Of a stretch of DNA of 64,000 nucleotides, positions 34,779 through 46,500 are shown piece after piece. The notes below the pieces were generated by a model, which was not told where the DNA came from, did no database searches, and saw only the letters and a program-made list of their open reading frames with translations. Each line of letters begins with the position of its first letter. Positions within the stretch are counted from its first letter, which is position 1. Both the position numbers and the translations under genes were made by a program. The stretch is from Psilocybe azurescens (Eukaryota > Basidiomycota > Agaricomycetes > Agaricales > Agrocybaceae), in the NCBI GenBank assembly GCA_023853785.1, contig JAJIRX010000567.1, positions 558,001 through 622,000 of the forward strand, read 5' to 3'.

Positions 34779-35635
34779 GTGATTTGATATAGAAACCAAA
34801 ACCAAAACACAAAACCAGAGAGGAATGGTCTAGACTGGATAAGATGACTCTCTCTCTGTTGAGTTAAAGTGAGGGCTGGCTTGGCCACTAGGTTGTGAAG
34901 ATGTGGTCTGAGAAGAGCAGAGACGTCTGAAGGAAGTGAAATAGATGAGGGGGTATAAAATGCCCTTGAGTGTTTACTGGGAGAAAGATACCTGACTTGA
35001 TTAGGGTAGAACAGTGTGAATGAGGAGTGATGACTGTGGAGAGGCAAAATGACTAGATAAATTGTAGAGATAGATATGGGGGCAGGAGTGAGAATGTAGT
35101 CTTGATCCTAGTACATTTCAATCAATTCCGCAGCTTCTACAAAGCCAGAAGTAAGGCCTGGTGATAGAGTAATGGCTAGAGCAGTTAAAGGTGACAATCT
35201 AAGCAATATTCTTGAACCAAAAGTCAAACAGAGCAGTGAGGTGGATAAAGAATGACTAGAGCGATGGAGGAAGATGACAACAAGACCAAGATTGCTGAAT
35301 AAAATATTCTGGAACAACAAAAGCAATGGGGAGTTGAGGATCTGGATGTAGAGGAAGAATATTGAAGGGCTTGGAGAATGATAGGATTGAAATGAACTGG
35401 ATAAATTGCTCTGGGATGTGAGAGCATGAATGGAGGGTTTTCTGTTACAACTCTTGAAGGACATCTTGATGATCTGGAATAACTGTTGAATTTTGTGCTG
35501 AATACTGATAGAAATTGATTGGATGCCTGCTGGAGTGCTGGGACTGAGTACTGATAACTTGAAAACTTTGCTGTGAAGAAAGTTGGGGCTTGTAACTTCC
35601 TTGCATTCCAAGCGATACTACTACATGGTTTATAT
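34779..35635. repeat. Dispersed repeat, copy A (LTR-like, with internal TATA box)
   Basis: Homologous along its length to 45628-46500 in the same orientation. It opens tgtgatttgatat and ends near gcgatactactacatggttt. Both copies carry ataaaat boxes (ggtataaaatgcccttg here; gatataaaatgtccttg in copy B) about 180 bp from the start. Length, TATA position and low coding capacity fit a solo LTR, but no matching internal retrotransposon is present and flanking similarity blurs the exact ends. This copy truncates the minus-strand FunK1 gene just after its catalytic loop. Confidence 0.65.
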
Positions 35636-37440
35636 GTATCATGAGATTGTTCTTGCTGATATCATGGTGAAGAACATGCCCAGTTTCATATGCATGGAAA
35701 TGGCCTAGAAAATAGCAATTAAATGATATTATGGATGAAAAACATTTGACTACTTACATTCAAGACAGTCCACAAAAACATGTTTGAATTCTGAAACATC
35801 TTTTGCTTGCCAAATGTTTTTGTAGCAGTTTGTGGCAAAAACATGAAGATCATGTTTGTGATGCTCAGAAGAGGAGCTAGGAAAGCTGCAGTGGACAAGG
35901 TTCTGAATCTGAAGTTGGGGCAGTGTGAGGTTGACAGCCAATATTTTGGTGTGGAAAACTACATCAGGAAGATGGTTGCACCAGTCAGGAAGCACTCCAC
36001 AAAGTTTGGCCACAATATCCCCTTCATGCTTGCATGTGATATACTGCCAGCTTATTTTAAGAATGTAGAGGTTTTTGGAGAGAGTCTTCCCAATAGTACC
36101 ATGGCAAACAACCATAACTGAAGTGCCTTGACCATTTATTCTCCTGTACCAAAAAGTACTCCCTTTACAAGGAAAATGTGGTGACTGTCAGAGGTAGACC
36201 CAGGAGACTTGTAGCATAGCTGATGCATCTTGCCAGTTGGACTGGTCAAGGGTATGTTAGCAGACAAAGAAATGGGCTGATTGATGTTTGGGTGGGAAAA
36301 GTTATATAAATAAGAGTCAAAGCCAGCATGCTTCATATCAAATTGACTGAGTGCAAAGAAGGCAAGTGCCAGTTGTGTAGTGCTGGATGCTGTCCCAAAG
36401 TTGAAAGAAATGGTGTGCAGTGCAGCTGTGTGGTCAAAATACCACAACTTCACAGAAAAGCCATCAATGAATATTCCAGTCACATAATGCCTATTTCCAG
36501 CATAAAAGCATTCAAGGGCATAGATTGCAAGCTGGAGTTCATCTTGTGATATATTGATGCAAGCTTTCTTCATTGATGTCTATTGAATAAACTTGGGTTT
36601 CCTGATTGTTTGGTCCCAGTCCTGGCACTATCCACTGAGTTTCCAGACAGAGTGGATGATGTTTTATCTTGTGTCAAGCTCCTCACTGATACATTACTTC
36701 TGATGCTGCAGTGATTCATTGCATTTCCCTCTTTGGTTTGGCCAGGTTTGTATAAAGACTCTGATGCATGCTGGGCATGATCAGTAGGTGATTCTTCTCC
36801 GTTTTCAGCAACAAAATTGAGGGAAGTGCAAGAGGCTACTGCTTTTCCCTTCTTGAACTCAACCAGTGCACAAATTTTCCCCCACTTCAGTAAGGGTGCA
36901 TCTTTGGGACCAGGAATGTTATCAGGATTTAAGGCCAGTTGTCCATCCTTGCCCTTTGGTATGTGCACTTCTAGCATATTGGGCTTCCTCTTTCAATTCC
37001 TTTCATTAAGGACTGACTTGCTACAAATGTATGCTGCTCCATATTCATCCCAAAATTATGTTTTGAGCCTGCTGTGGCTGACAGAAAAGAGATCACAGAT
37101 GTCTTCAAGCAAGGCCCTGGATATCTCATGGAATGGTTAGTGAAGCTCAGGCTCAGAGAGCCTTTGTGTAGGATCCAGAACTTGTTGATATCTAACAAGA
37201 GAGTCCTTGCAAAGCTGGAATGATGCATGGAAAATCACCTGGGATTTCTCAGAGCCCAATTCCCAGATGTTTTCTGCAAAGTCCTGAACAGAGATTTTGT
37301 CAAAAACATGGCCTTCAAATCCAGCCTTTAAAACACTCTTGATCTCCTCTGTGGTGTAGAATTGTGCAGAACTGGCTGTTCTAGCCTTCATGGGTGTTAA
37401 GCCAGACATTGAATCACTAGCTAGAAAGATCATGAGAAGG
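35636..37440 (-). pseudogene. FunK1-type protein kinase gene, truncated copy
   Basis: FunK1 is a fungal-specific kinase-like family that expands in mushrooms. Homologous blocks on the minus strand, in order: TTEEIKSVLKAGFEGHVFDK (37.4 kb), LDPTQRLSEPELH, PLLKWGKICALVEFKKGKAV (36.85 kb), SQDELQLAIYALECFYAGNR with GIFIDGFSVKLWYFDHTAAL (36.5 kb), NLYILKISWQYITCKHEGDI (36.05 kb), YKNIWQAKDVSEFKHVFVDC, and after an intron GHFHAYETGHVLHHDISKNN (35.69 kb). The HRD catalytic motif reads HHD. The gene stops being recognisable at about 35,640 where repeat copy A begins, so the C-terminal lobe is missing. Frames between blocks need several introns or indels; I consider it non-functional. Confidence 0.75.
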
Positions 37441-37511
37441 TGCAGCATATGTATGAGGTCACTATTGGACTTACAGTAAGAATTATTATTATGTGAGTGT
37501 GATGAAAAGGA

Positions 37512-38114
37512 TTGAGAAATGCTTTTGAAGGAAGACACTGCAAAAATAAAGAAGTCTGTAAAATAGCAGGCTGTTTCCATTTTTTGGTGTCTGCCTCTAG
37601 GGCCTTGTCCAAACAGCTATATTTGTATGTTCCACATCTGAAATTTGAATCATGGCCTGGCCAAGATTTTGATGATCATATATGCAATCATGTCTCTATT
37701 GCAGAGTTTGTGGAACACATCTGGAAATTGGATCAAGTAATATCCAAGAAGATTAGTGATGCAGATTTGCTACTGCATCCAGAACCTCTTGAAAATTTTT
37801 GACAAATTTTGACACCTGGAGAAAAACTCTCCAAACCAGAACTGCATCAACTGTTCTGTGAAATGATGAGGGCCTACTCAAGGATGTTTGTGACATCCTC
37901 TCCATTGACCACAGCATGCTCACAACATACCTTTGGGACAGATCTGGAAAGGCCACCTTTGCAGTGAGTCAGCAAATGCTATTAGAGAACAGATCTGGAA
38001 GCCTGATTTGCTCAAGGTTTTTATCTCAATGACTAAGGATGGGAAACCAGCCTTAAATCTGGACAAGTTGCCAATGCCTAAAGCCACCCCAATGGCTATG
38101 TGGTATGAAGTTTG
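37512..38114 (+). pseudogene. FunK1-type kinase, fragment 1 (N-terminal part of the interrupted plus-strand copy)
   Basis: Head-to-head with the minus-strand copy. Blocks: KFESWPGQDFDDHICNHVSI then AEFVEHIWKLDQVISKKISD, LTPGEKLSKPELHQLFCEMM, and DGKPALNLDKLPMPKATPMA. The same order of motifs is seen in the minus copy. Coding similarity stops exactly at GAAGTTTG (38107-38114), the left target-site copy of the 2.66-kb element, and resumes after 40,778. Confidence 0.72.
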
Positions 38115-38561
38115 GTGTACTTTACAGTGCCCCCATATTCCGTTGGACTCCAACGGACTTTCACCGGACCCAGCCAATTCCAATGGACAGTCCATTGGAC
38201 GTCCAACGGATTCCATTGGACTTGACAAAATTCCGGTACCAGTCCAGTCAGAGTCCAGCCAAATTCGGTCAAAGTCCGGTCAAGTCACTTCAAGACAGAA
38301 AACAGGTGGACTGGCCGGACTGTCCAGTCCGTTGGACTTCCGTTGGACTTCCGTTGGACTTCCACTGGACTTCCACTGGACTCTCAGCACTTAATTAGAC
38401 CAGATCCAAGAGTGCTCTGTCCAGTGGAGTCCAGTGGATGTCCAGTGGATGTCCAGTGGACTGTCATTGGTTTAATTGCAGACTTGGGAGGGAGTTAGGG
38501 ACAGTAGCAGTGTTCTTGGAAGCTTTGGGAGCCATATTAAGGAAGCTAGGTCACTAGAATA

Positions 38562-38778
38562 ATACTTCAATCTTATCTTTAATTCATGTAACAATGTAAT
38601 ATAATATATTGTAAACTATATACTACATTATTATCTGACTTTGTGAATTTCACTAAGTCCAACTTTAAATTCACATGGAATGGAATCCAATTGGATTCCA
38701 ACTGAAATACTTTAATCCTAGCTTAAATATATGTGACAATGTAATATAATATATTAAAAACTATATACTACATGATTA
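38562..38778. repeat. AT-rich direct repeat pair inside the hAT-like element
   Basis: A block of about 70 bp containing acaatgtaatataatatatt and ctatatactacat occurs at about 38562-38632 and 38708-38778, same orientation, with a few substitutions. Confidence 0.75.
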
Positions 38779-39084
38779 TATACAGGTAAAAATAAAATAA
38801 AAACATAATAAAAAGAAACAAAAAAGAAAAACAGAAAGAAAGAAACGGAAAAGGGGGCGCGAGGGTACATTGGTGGTGTCGTCGTCTGCGTTATCGACGT
38901 CATGGTCAGCCGTACCCGTTGTATGCGTCGGTGTCGCCATCGGGTGTTGTCGTCGGCTGTACCTGCCATGGTACACGTCGGTATCATCGTCGGTGTCGTC
39001 CGTGCGTGTCGTATGCGTGTCGTGGTACACGTCGCTGCTGTCGTCGTGTGTCGTCGTCGCCGTGGTGGTATCCGTCGGTGCCGT

Positions 39085-40090
39085 CGTCGCAGGTTGTCCT
39101 CGTCCTCGCCCTCGCCGTCCTCGCCATCCACGTCCACGTCCTCGTACTCGCCGTACTCGCCCTCGCCGTACTCGCCCTCGCCGTACTCGCCCTCGCCGCC
39201 GTCCTCGTCCTACGCGCCTCGCCCTCGCTGCCGTTCTCGTCCTCGCCGCTGTCCTCGTCCTCGCCGCTGTCCTCGTCCTCGCCGCTGTCCTCGCCCTCGC
39301 CGTCGTCCTTGCCCTCGCTGTCGTCCTCGTCCCGCCGTCGTCTCGCCCTCGCCGCCGTACTCGCCCTCGCCGCCGTACTCACCCTCGCCGTTGTCCTCGC
39401 CCTCACCGTTGTCCTCGTCCCCGCCGCCCGTACTTGCCCTCGCTGTCGTTCTCGCCCTCGCCGCCGTACTCGCCCTCACCGTCGTTCTCGTCCCCGCCGC
39501 GTACTTCGCCCTCGCCGTCGTTTCGCCCTCGCCGCCGTACTACGCCCCTCGCTGTCGTTCTCGCCCTCGCCGCCGTACTCGCCCTCGCTGTCGTCCTCGC
39601 CCTCGCTGTCGTCCTCGCCCTCGCTGTCGTTCTCGCCCTCGCTGCCGTACTCGCCCTCGCTGTCGTCCCTCGCCCTCGCCGTTGTCATCGTCCCCGCCGC
39701 CCGTACTTCGCCCTCGCTGTCGTTCTCGCCCCTCGCCGCCCGTACTCGCCCTCGCCGTCGTCCTCGCCCTCGCTGTCGTCCTCGTCCCCGCCGCCGTCCT
39801 CGCCCTCGCTGTCGTTCTCGCCCTCGCCGCCGTACTCGCCCTCGCCGTCGTCCTCGCCCTCGCTGTCGTCCTCGTCCCCGCCGGCCGTCCTCGCCCTCGC
39901 CGTCGTCCTTGCCCTCGCTGTCGTCCTGGTCCACGCCCGGTGTCTTGATCCTCACCGTCGTGGTCGTGGTCCTAGCCGTCGTCCTAGCCGTCGTCCTCGC
40001 GGTCCCTCGCGGTCCTCGCCCTCGCCCTCGCGGTCCTCGTCGTGGTCCTCGTCCGCGTCCTCGTCCGGCGTCCTCGTCCAGCGTCCTCGT
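39085..40090. repeat. CG-rich minisatellite (cgccctcgccgtcgtcctcg-type units)
   Basis: About 1 kb of degenerate hexamer/9-mer repeats of ctcgcc, gtcgtc and gtactcgccctcgccg. All three plus-strand frames stay open for up to 440 codons and give Arg/Pro, Leu/Ala/Val and Ser/Pro strings. The composition contrasts sharply with the AT-rich flanks. I regard it as expanded repeat DNA, not a gene. Confidence 0.9.
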
Positions 40091-40359
40091 TGTCGCTGTC
40101 GCGGTCGTCCCTCGTCCTACGTCGGTGTGGCCGTCGCGGTCGTTCTCGTCCTCTGTCGCGTCGGGTTGGCTCTCGCCTGGCTCCGACCGACGAGGCGGTG
40201 GTAGTAGTGGTGGAAGGAAAAAGGGTTGGGGTCGGAATTAACAACGGACCGACGTGGCATCAACATGTCACGCAGCGTTGTTGTGTGTGACGTGCCGAGT
40301 AGTGCCGAGAATTTCGGCGGCACCGCTATGTATTTAACTAATTCTATTATTTTTCATAA

Positions 40360-40440
40360 GCCTTTGTGGCTCAGTTGGTTTATCCCGTTTGCGTTTGGCA
40401 TTCTCCGATGCCCGAGTTCAATTCTCGTTAGTGTCTTTTT
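40360..40440 (+). ncRNA. tRNA-like Pol III promoter sequence (tRNA pseudogene or SINE head)
   Basis: A perfect A-box, TGGCTCAGTTGG (40367-40378), is followed 35 bp later by a B-box-like GAGTTCAATTC (40414-40424) and then a run of T at 40436 that would terminate Pol III. The T arm can fold (CGAG, loop TTCAATT, CTCG), and an upstream hairpin GGCAT/ATGCC stands where an anticodon arm should be, but its loop has six bases and the acceptor ends do not pair. It is therefore not a functional tRNA; a tRNA-derived element or degenerate tRNA is likely. It lies inside the hAT-like element. Confidence 0.6.
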
Positions 40441-40786
40441 TTTCTATACTAGTATAAATTATAATAAAGGACATCCGTTGGACTTCCATTGGAATTCCGT
40501 TGGACTTGTCCGCTGGAATTCCAATGGTCATGTCCGGTGGGATTCCGATGGACTTCCATTGGACTTCTGTTGGTCCTGTCCGGTCATTTCCAGTGGACAG
40601 TCCGCCCGGACAGTCCGTTGGACTTGTAGTCCGGTCGGACTTTCACCGGAATCTCACCGGAATCTCACCGGAAAATTTCAGCAGTCCTAGACCAGAAAAA
40701 TTGTCATTCTGAATATAGAAAGTCCAACGGAGTCCGACCGGAGTCCGACCAAAAAATGGGGGGCTGTGTAAAGACCTCGAAGTTTG

Positions 40787-42180
40787 TGCCTCTGTCGAGT
40801 TTAAGAAGAAGAAACTTCAAGAGGTAGACACCCCAGGTTCTGACCTTCAATCCATTGCTAAAGATCAATCAGCATTTGTGACTGGCACTGGGACAGGACC
40901 AAGGGCTTGTGCTGCTAGCCATTATGTGCAAACTACATCATCATTTGACTCAAATGTGATCTTGCAGGACAATGCTCAGACTGGAAGTAAACACTCTGCA
41001 AGCTCTCTGTCCAATGACAATCATCCAATGAAAAGACCTGGGTCAATGTCACCAGAGACAAGCTCCAGCTCACAATGTATGCTCTGGAGTGTCTATATGT
41101 AAACTGGCACTATGTGACTGGTATATTTATCAATAGATTCTCAATCAAGCTCTGGTATTATGATTGAATAGCCATAATGTGTACTGATTTTTTTAGATTT
41201 TGGGACAATATCTGGTACTACTGACCTAGCACTTGCTCTTTTTGCACTCAGTCAGTGAAATATGCAGTAAGCCAGCTTTGACCCTTATTTGCACCAAATC
41301 ATTCTTCTGGAAGCTAGCCAGCTCATTCAGCCTTCATCCATTGTACTTTTGGTCAGACCTGAAAAGATGTTACATAATTGTGCTACAGGTTTCTGTCCCT
41401 TGCTCCACAGAATGACTGTATTTTCACAGTTCAGACATTCATTTCCTGGTATAAGGGAATAAATGGTCATGGTACCACAGCAATATCTGGTAGACTTGGG
41501 TTGGTTGGAGAGACTCTTTCCAAATGTCTTTATGTGCTCAAGATGAGCTGGCAGTACACCACTCGAAAGCATGAAGGGGATATTGTTCTCCAATTGTGGG
41601 ATGCTCTTCCAGATTGGACCAACCTTCCTGATCCTGTATTTCATGCCAAATTTACTGGCACCACACTTGGACTTGTTTCACATCTTATTCAAGAGATCCT
41701 TGTGGCAGCTAGACATACCAGTCTTTCTGAAAAGAAAAATCAAGACCTTCATGTCATTGTTACAAATCATTACAAAAACATTTGGAAAGCTGGGGACATT
41801 GACAAGTTCAAATGTATCTTCCTTGAATGCCTGGAATGTAAGTCACATTTATTTCTCAATGTCAAGCTTCATTCTAATACATAGTATCTTTTAACTGTTA
41901 GGCCACTACCATGCATACAACACAGGTCATGTTTTCCATCGTGATGTCAGTGAAAATAATCCCATGATATGTCAGTCTGGTGTCACAGACCAAGATCTCA
42001 CCCAATCAACAACAGAAGCAACAAAGTCTAAGGATGTGTCAAAGGAACCTCCTCTGGCCAGAGGCATTCTCAATGATTTTGATATAGTGGCCATGCTGAA
42101 CTTGGATGGCAAGGTCAACCAATCTGGGCCCTCCTCTCATCATCATATCACTGGAACCCCAGCTAGATATCTACCATTGT
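40787..42180 (+). pseudogene. FunK1-type kinase, fragment 2 (middle and catalytic part)
   Basis: Continues the plus-strand copy after the 2.66-kb insertion: CASVEFKKKKLQ, then LYVLKMSWQYTTRKHEGDIV (about 41.55 kb), DLHVIVTNHYKNIWKAGDID and KFKCIFLECLECK. After an intron it reads GHYHAYNTGHVFHRDVSENN (HRD motif intact), and later LARGILNDFDIVAMLNLDGK, equivalent to the kinase metal-binding segment, and HHHITGTPARYLP. A region homologous to the minus copy's LQLAIYALECFYAGNRHYVTG lies near 41.08-41.15 kb but is disrupted by stops. It ends at 42,180 where the long-TIR element begins. Confidence 0.75.
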
Positions 42181-42974
42181 AACATATGATATGATAGAAA
42201 ATACAGTTACAGTGTAGCATTTCATATGGGTTCAGTGGTTCCTCTGAACCAGTGAATGTTTTCCTTCCATTTTGGGCAGCCTACACTGTACTGTATGATA
42301 TGGTACAGTAAATCTGCTTAATGGCTCATACCCAGGCATTTTTTCAGACTGTCCAGCACACATTCTGTGGCCCTGGGGTATCTACAGGAAACTGGTAGAG
42401 CCTTAATTTTGCAATGAATTGACAAGCATTGGTGCACACACCATAATAAATTATGGGTGAGCAACTGGGAAAGAACTGGACTGTAAATGCAATTTAAACA
42501 AGTCCAGAATCATGCAAATTGGACAGGATTTGAGGGAGATATACTGGTTGTAATGATCCAATTTTGTGTATTTGGCCCTGGGGTGGGGTGAGAATGAGTG
42601 CTGACCCAGACCCAGGCCTGGGTGTAAAGCACATGAAAAATCTGGTCAAAATTCCAATCAAAATGAGCCTAGAAACAGCCAAAACAGACACAATTTGAGT
42701 GGTATATGTGGGTTGTAAATTTCCAATTTTTGCTGTATTTGGCCTTGGACTGGGACTAGACCTGGACTCAAGCATAAGCTACTGCACAACACAAAAATTG
42801 GCACAGAAATCTGATTCAAAAAGCCTATAATTATTAAAAATGGATAAGATCTGACGAGTATACATAGACTGCAATGTTCTGGTTCAGGATTTTGCTGCAT
42901 TCAAAATTGTACTGGACACAGGCATGTAAATAAAATTTGGCACAGGTAATGTAGCATAACATAGGCTCTATCAT

Positions 42975-43330
42975 TGAAAAAAGGCTGAGACTGGGCCCAG
43001 GAATTTTTGAAATGGAGCAGGAATATGTCTGGAAACATGAATTATTATTGAAAAAGTGCAGACCAGGCCTGGGAATTTTTGAAATGGAGTGGGAAAATGT
43101 CTGGACAAGTGTTAGACATGGTAAAATGGGTTGGAAACATGAATTATCATTGAAAAAACTCAGACCAGGTCTGGGAATTTTTGAAATGGGCTGGAAATAT
43201 GTCTGGACAGATACCAGACATGGTAAACCAGGTTAGAAACATGAATTATCATTGAAAAAAACTCAGACCAGGTCTGGGAATTTTTGAAATGGGCTGAAAT
43301 ATGCCCAGACAGATGCCAAACATGGAATTA
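42975..43330. repeat. Tandem units of about 100-120 bp inside the left TIR arm
   Basis: Four units share ggaatttttgaaatgg, aaacatgaattatcattg and cagaccaggtctgg-type segments. The mirror image of the array is in the right arm (about 48720-48975). Confidence 0.8.
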
Positions 43331-44219
43331 TGGGTTAAGTAGGCACAGAAATGTACAAAATAGTTTGTAAAATATCCCTGAAATATGGATTATCATTGAC
43401 AAAGACTCATATTGGGAGCGGTAAGAGGTTAAATATCCTGTAAACATGTCTGAACAAGTCAATATGGACTGAGCCTCAAATGTTGAGAACTTAATCGTAA
43501 CGTTAGACACTCAGCAAATGAATAAAGCAGCTATATGATTATTCTACCTTAATCGTAATGTTAGACACTGTTGAGAACAAGGGTAAGTGTCTATGTAAAG
43601 GTGGTAGAAAAGCATATGTACCTCAGCAAATGAATAAAGCAGCTGAGGTACGAATGGCAAATGCGAGTATATGTGAAAACGAGAGTGATGCAGGAAATGC
43701 AGGAAATGAACTACATTGGAAGTGGAAGCAATATGTTGAAGCAAATAAAGGATTGGCAAGACTAAATGGAATGAGAGTTGTGATGATCATACGAAAAAAA
43801 TGATAAAGGCATGAGTAGACTGAAAGGGTGAAGTACAAAAAGGGAAAGGAGGAAAACGAGAATGGGAGTGATGAGTATGACTAAGCTGATGGACGAGCTG
43901 ACCTTCAACATCAAAAACATGTATAATTGGTGCAAAATTGCTTTGACCAGGTGCAGAAACACAGAAAATATTCCACAATCATGTTCTGGTATATGTGTAA
44001 TCAATGAGAAGACTCAGCTAATGTGCTGAAATGTAGAACACAGTTGAATGATTTTTTTGCACACCCATTCCTCTTTCAACTGCTCTGCCCTGTACTCTGT
44101 TTTATCACAATCTCTACACCTGGTCAGAGCTTCAAAGGGTACAGATTGTGCATGCACATGTGAGTGTAAATGTGGTTAGCAAGTGCATACTATTCTACTG
44201 CCCGTTGAGATGTTTAGTG

Positions 44220-45620
44220 CGGGGTGACTTTGTAATTGCCCAAATACACAACACCCAATCAAATATTTATATTGATCAGTTCGATCTGGGAGGGTAAGCT
44301 CGTAAGGCTTATTACAATAACTAGTTTAGCAGAGTACAGACTTAGACGATCGCTCTGGGGTGATCACTAGTAGCTAGAGAACGCTTTTACAGGCTAGTAC
44401 ACACAAGGCACTTGAATAGTAAGGGCAATCTCTCTATATGAGGGCAATCACCAATATCAGGGGGATCGCTTTTGGGGGCAAGTGTACACGGGACACTTAA
44501 CAGTTCTCTTTATAAAACCCAAACTCAAACTTTATCAAACACTATAAGCGATCACCCATATTAACACATAGTAGATCCTCAGTTCCTATAAGCAACTGGG
44601 CACACTAGTCCACAGTCCTTAGTTTACTATAGGCAACGTCTTGAAACAGTCAGATTTCTCTGACAGTTGTCCCTAGTTACTATGAGCAATCACTAGCTTT
44701 ATAGGGTTCCCACCTGTACTTAATAATCCCCAGGGCAGTCTTACTATAGGCAATGTCCTGAACAGTCGGAGTTCTCTGACAGTCATCCCTAGTTACTATA
44801 AGCAATCGCTAGCTGTATAGGGTTCCAATCCATACTTAACAATCCCCAGGGCAGTCCACAGATGACTTATAAAAGCCTGCTTATCAAGTTTAATAGACCT
44901 GATGTTGAATATCACAATGGCGATCGCTCATGAAACCAGGTAGCGCCCTAATTGCTTAAGGTGAACTGCAGTGTTCGATCTCTTATCACACAAATCACTA
45001 GTCCTCAAGTGTTAACACTAGAATTCTTATTCAGAGTAAATTCTGATATCAAATCTGGGGTGTAAATTACTTGGTTCCTATTCTAAGATACAGGGCTGTT
45101 TTTATAGACTAAATAGATACTTTGGCTTGTGATAATTGAAAGAGACTAAGAGAAAAGGAAGGAAATGGACCGTGTGCTGCCTAGCCTTTGCTGCACCAAT
45201 TATAATAGTGGAAAGTACTAGTTTGCCTGGGCTATGGTGCTTATTTGAAGATAACATTGTTGTCCATGCAGCAGTGCCTTCTTGGGTAGCGATCACCTGA
45301 CTTATTTTATCAGATGGCTCGCGGCCAAGGCATGTCGGGACTAGATTGCTTAGGGGTATATTTCCTAGGAAACCCTCCCAAGGTTCCCAAGCACAGTTGC
45401 TATTGGTTTAGGACCTCCTGGAACAGCAGGTGCCCTTATCATGAGGCAAGTTACCTCTAGTATCGTGTGGCAATTGCTGGCTGGGCAATCGCTCAGTCAT
45501 GTTGGCTGCATTGCAAATTACAAGTTTTTATAGTTGGATCTAGTAGACCGCCATATGCTGAGTTGTACACAAGATTTCAATTGCCAATACATTCGGTCCA
45601 TGGGGCAATCACCCGTTGAA
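44220..45620. repeat. gatcac/gcaatcgc-rich zone with a tandem duplication
   Basis: The motifs gcgatcac, gcaatcgct and gcgatcgc recur about every 50-100 bp. A segment of about 120 bp is duplicated in tandem at 44626-44745 and 44749-44863 (both with tactataggcaa..., tctctgacagt, ccctagttactat and aatccccagggcagtc). A second patch of the same composition lies at 47280-47560. No coding signal; looks like parts of a repeat split by copy B and other DNA. Confidence 0.6.
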
Positions 45621-45627
45621 CTACGTG

Positions 45628-46500
45628 AGTGTGTGATTTGATATATAAATCGAAAACCAAAACACAAACCAGAGAGGAATGGTCTAGACTAGATAAGACG
45701 ACTCTCTCCCTGTTGAGTTAAAGTGAGGGCTGGCTTTGCCACTAGGTTGTGTAGATGTATGTGGTCTGAGGAGGGCAGGGACGTATGAAGGAGGAGGAAT
45801 GGATGAGGGGATATAAAATGTCCTTGAGTATTTACTGGGAGGAAGCAACCCGACTTGATTGGGGTAGAACGGTGTGAATGAGGTGTGATGACGGTGGAGG
45901 GGCCAAATGACTAGATAAATCGTAGGGATTGATACGGGGCAGGAGTGAGAATGTAGTCTTGATCCTAGTGCGCTTCAAGCAAGTCTGCAGTGTCTGCAAA
46001 GCTAGAAGTAAAGTCTGCTGATAGAATAATGACTTGAGCGGCCTGGAGTGATAGATGATGAAGGATTGTGCGATGTTCTTGAACCAAAAATCAAACAGAG
46101 CGGTGAAGTGAATGAGGGATGACTAGGGCGATGGATGAAGATGACAACAAGACCAAGATTGCAGAATAAAAATATTCTGGAGCAATAGAAGCGATGGGGA
46201 GTTGAGGATCTTGATGTAGAGGAAGAATGAAGGGTCTGGAGGATGGTAGGATCGAAATGAACTGGACAAAACTCTCTGTGATGAGAGAGCGAGAGTGGTT
46301 GGATAGGCTGGTCTAGCCTCTGATGAACATCTTGAATAACTGGAGTGATTGTTGAATTTTGTGCTGAATATTGATAGAGATTGATTGAATGTGTGCTTGG
46401 AGTGCTGGACTGAGTACTTGATAACTTGAAATCTTTGCTGTGAAGAAAGTTGGGGCTTGTAACTTCCTTGTATTCCAAGCGATACTAATACATGGTTTAT
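45628..46500. repeat. Dispersed repeat, copy B (LTR-like)
   Basis: Same orientation as copy A (34779-35635) and alike through nearly the whole length, including the internal TATA box (gatataaaatgtccttg) and the 3' end gggcttgtaacttccttg. It lies inside the 7.6-kb long-TIR element, showing nested insertion or that both carriers picked it up separately. Confidence 0.65.

Larger units (their letters stand above)
38115..40778. mobile_element. 2.66-kb hAT-like non-autonomous element inserted in FunK1
   Basis: Flanked by GAAGTTTG on both sides (38107-38114, 40779-40786), an 8-bp duplication. The ends are imperfect inverted repeats: left GTGTACTTTACAGTGCCCCC, right end in reverse complement GAGGTCTTTACACAGCCCCC, each followed by a ggactcc block. 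Within about 340 bp of each end are dozens of short ccgttggact/ccattggact motifs in both orientations, resembling subterminal transposase sites. No transposase frame exists. The interior holds a CG-rich minisatellite, a tRNA-like sequence and an AT-rich duplication. Removing it rejoins the FunK1 reading (PMAMWYEV to CASVEFKKKKLQ). Confidence 0.85.

Noticed and set aside
38870..40204. Plus-strand open frames of 350-444 codons over the CG-rich block
   Set aside because: All three frames stay open because the DNA is a short-period CG-rich repeat; the products are Arg/Pro, Ser/Pro or Ala/Val/Leu strings without domains or splice structure.
42975..43330. CRISPR-like regular spacing of repeats
   Set aside because: Units are 100-120 bp degenerate tandem repeats in a eukaryotic transposon arm, without uniform short repeats, unique spacers or cas genes.
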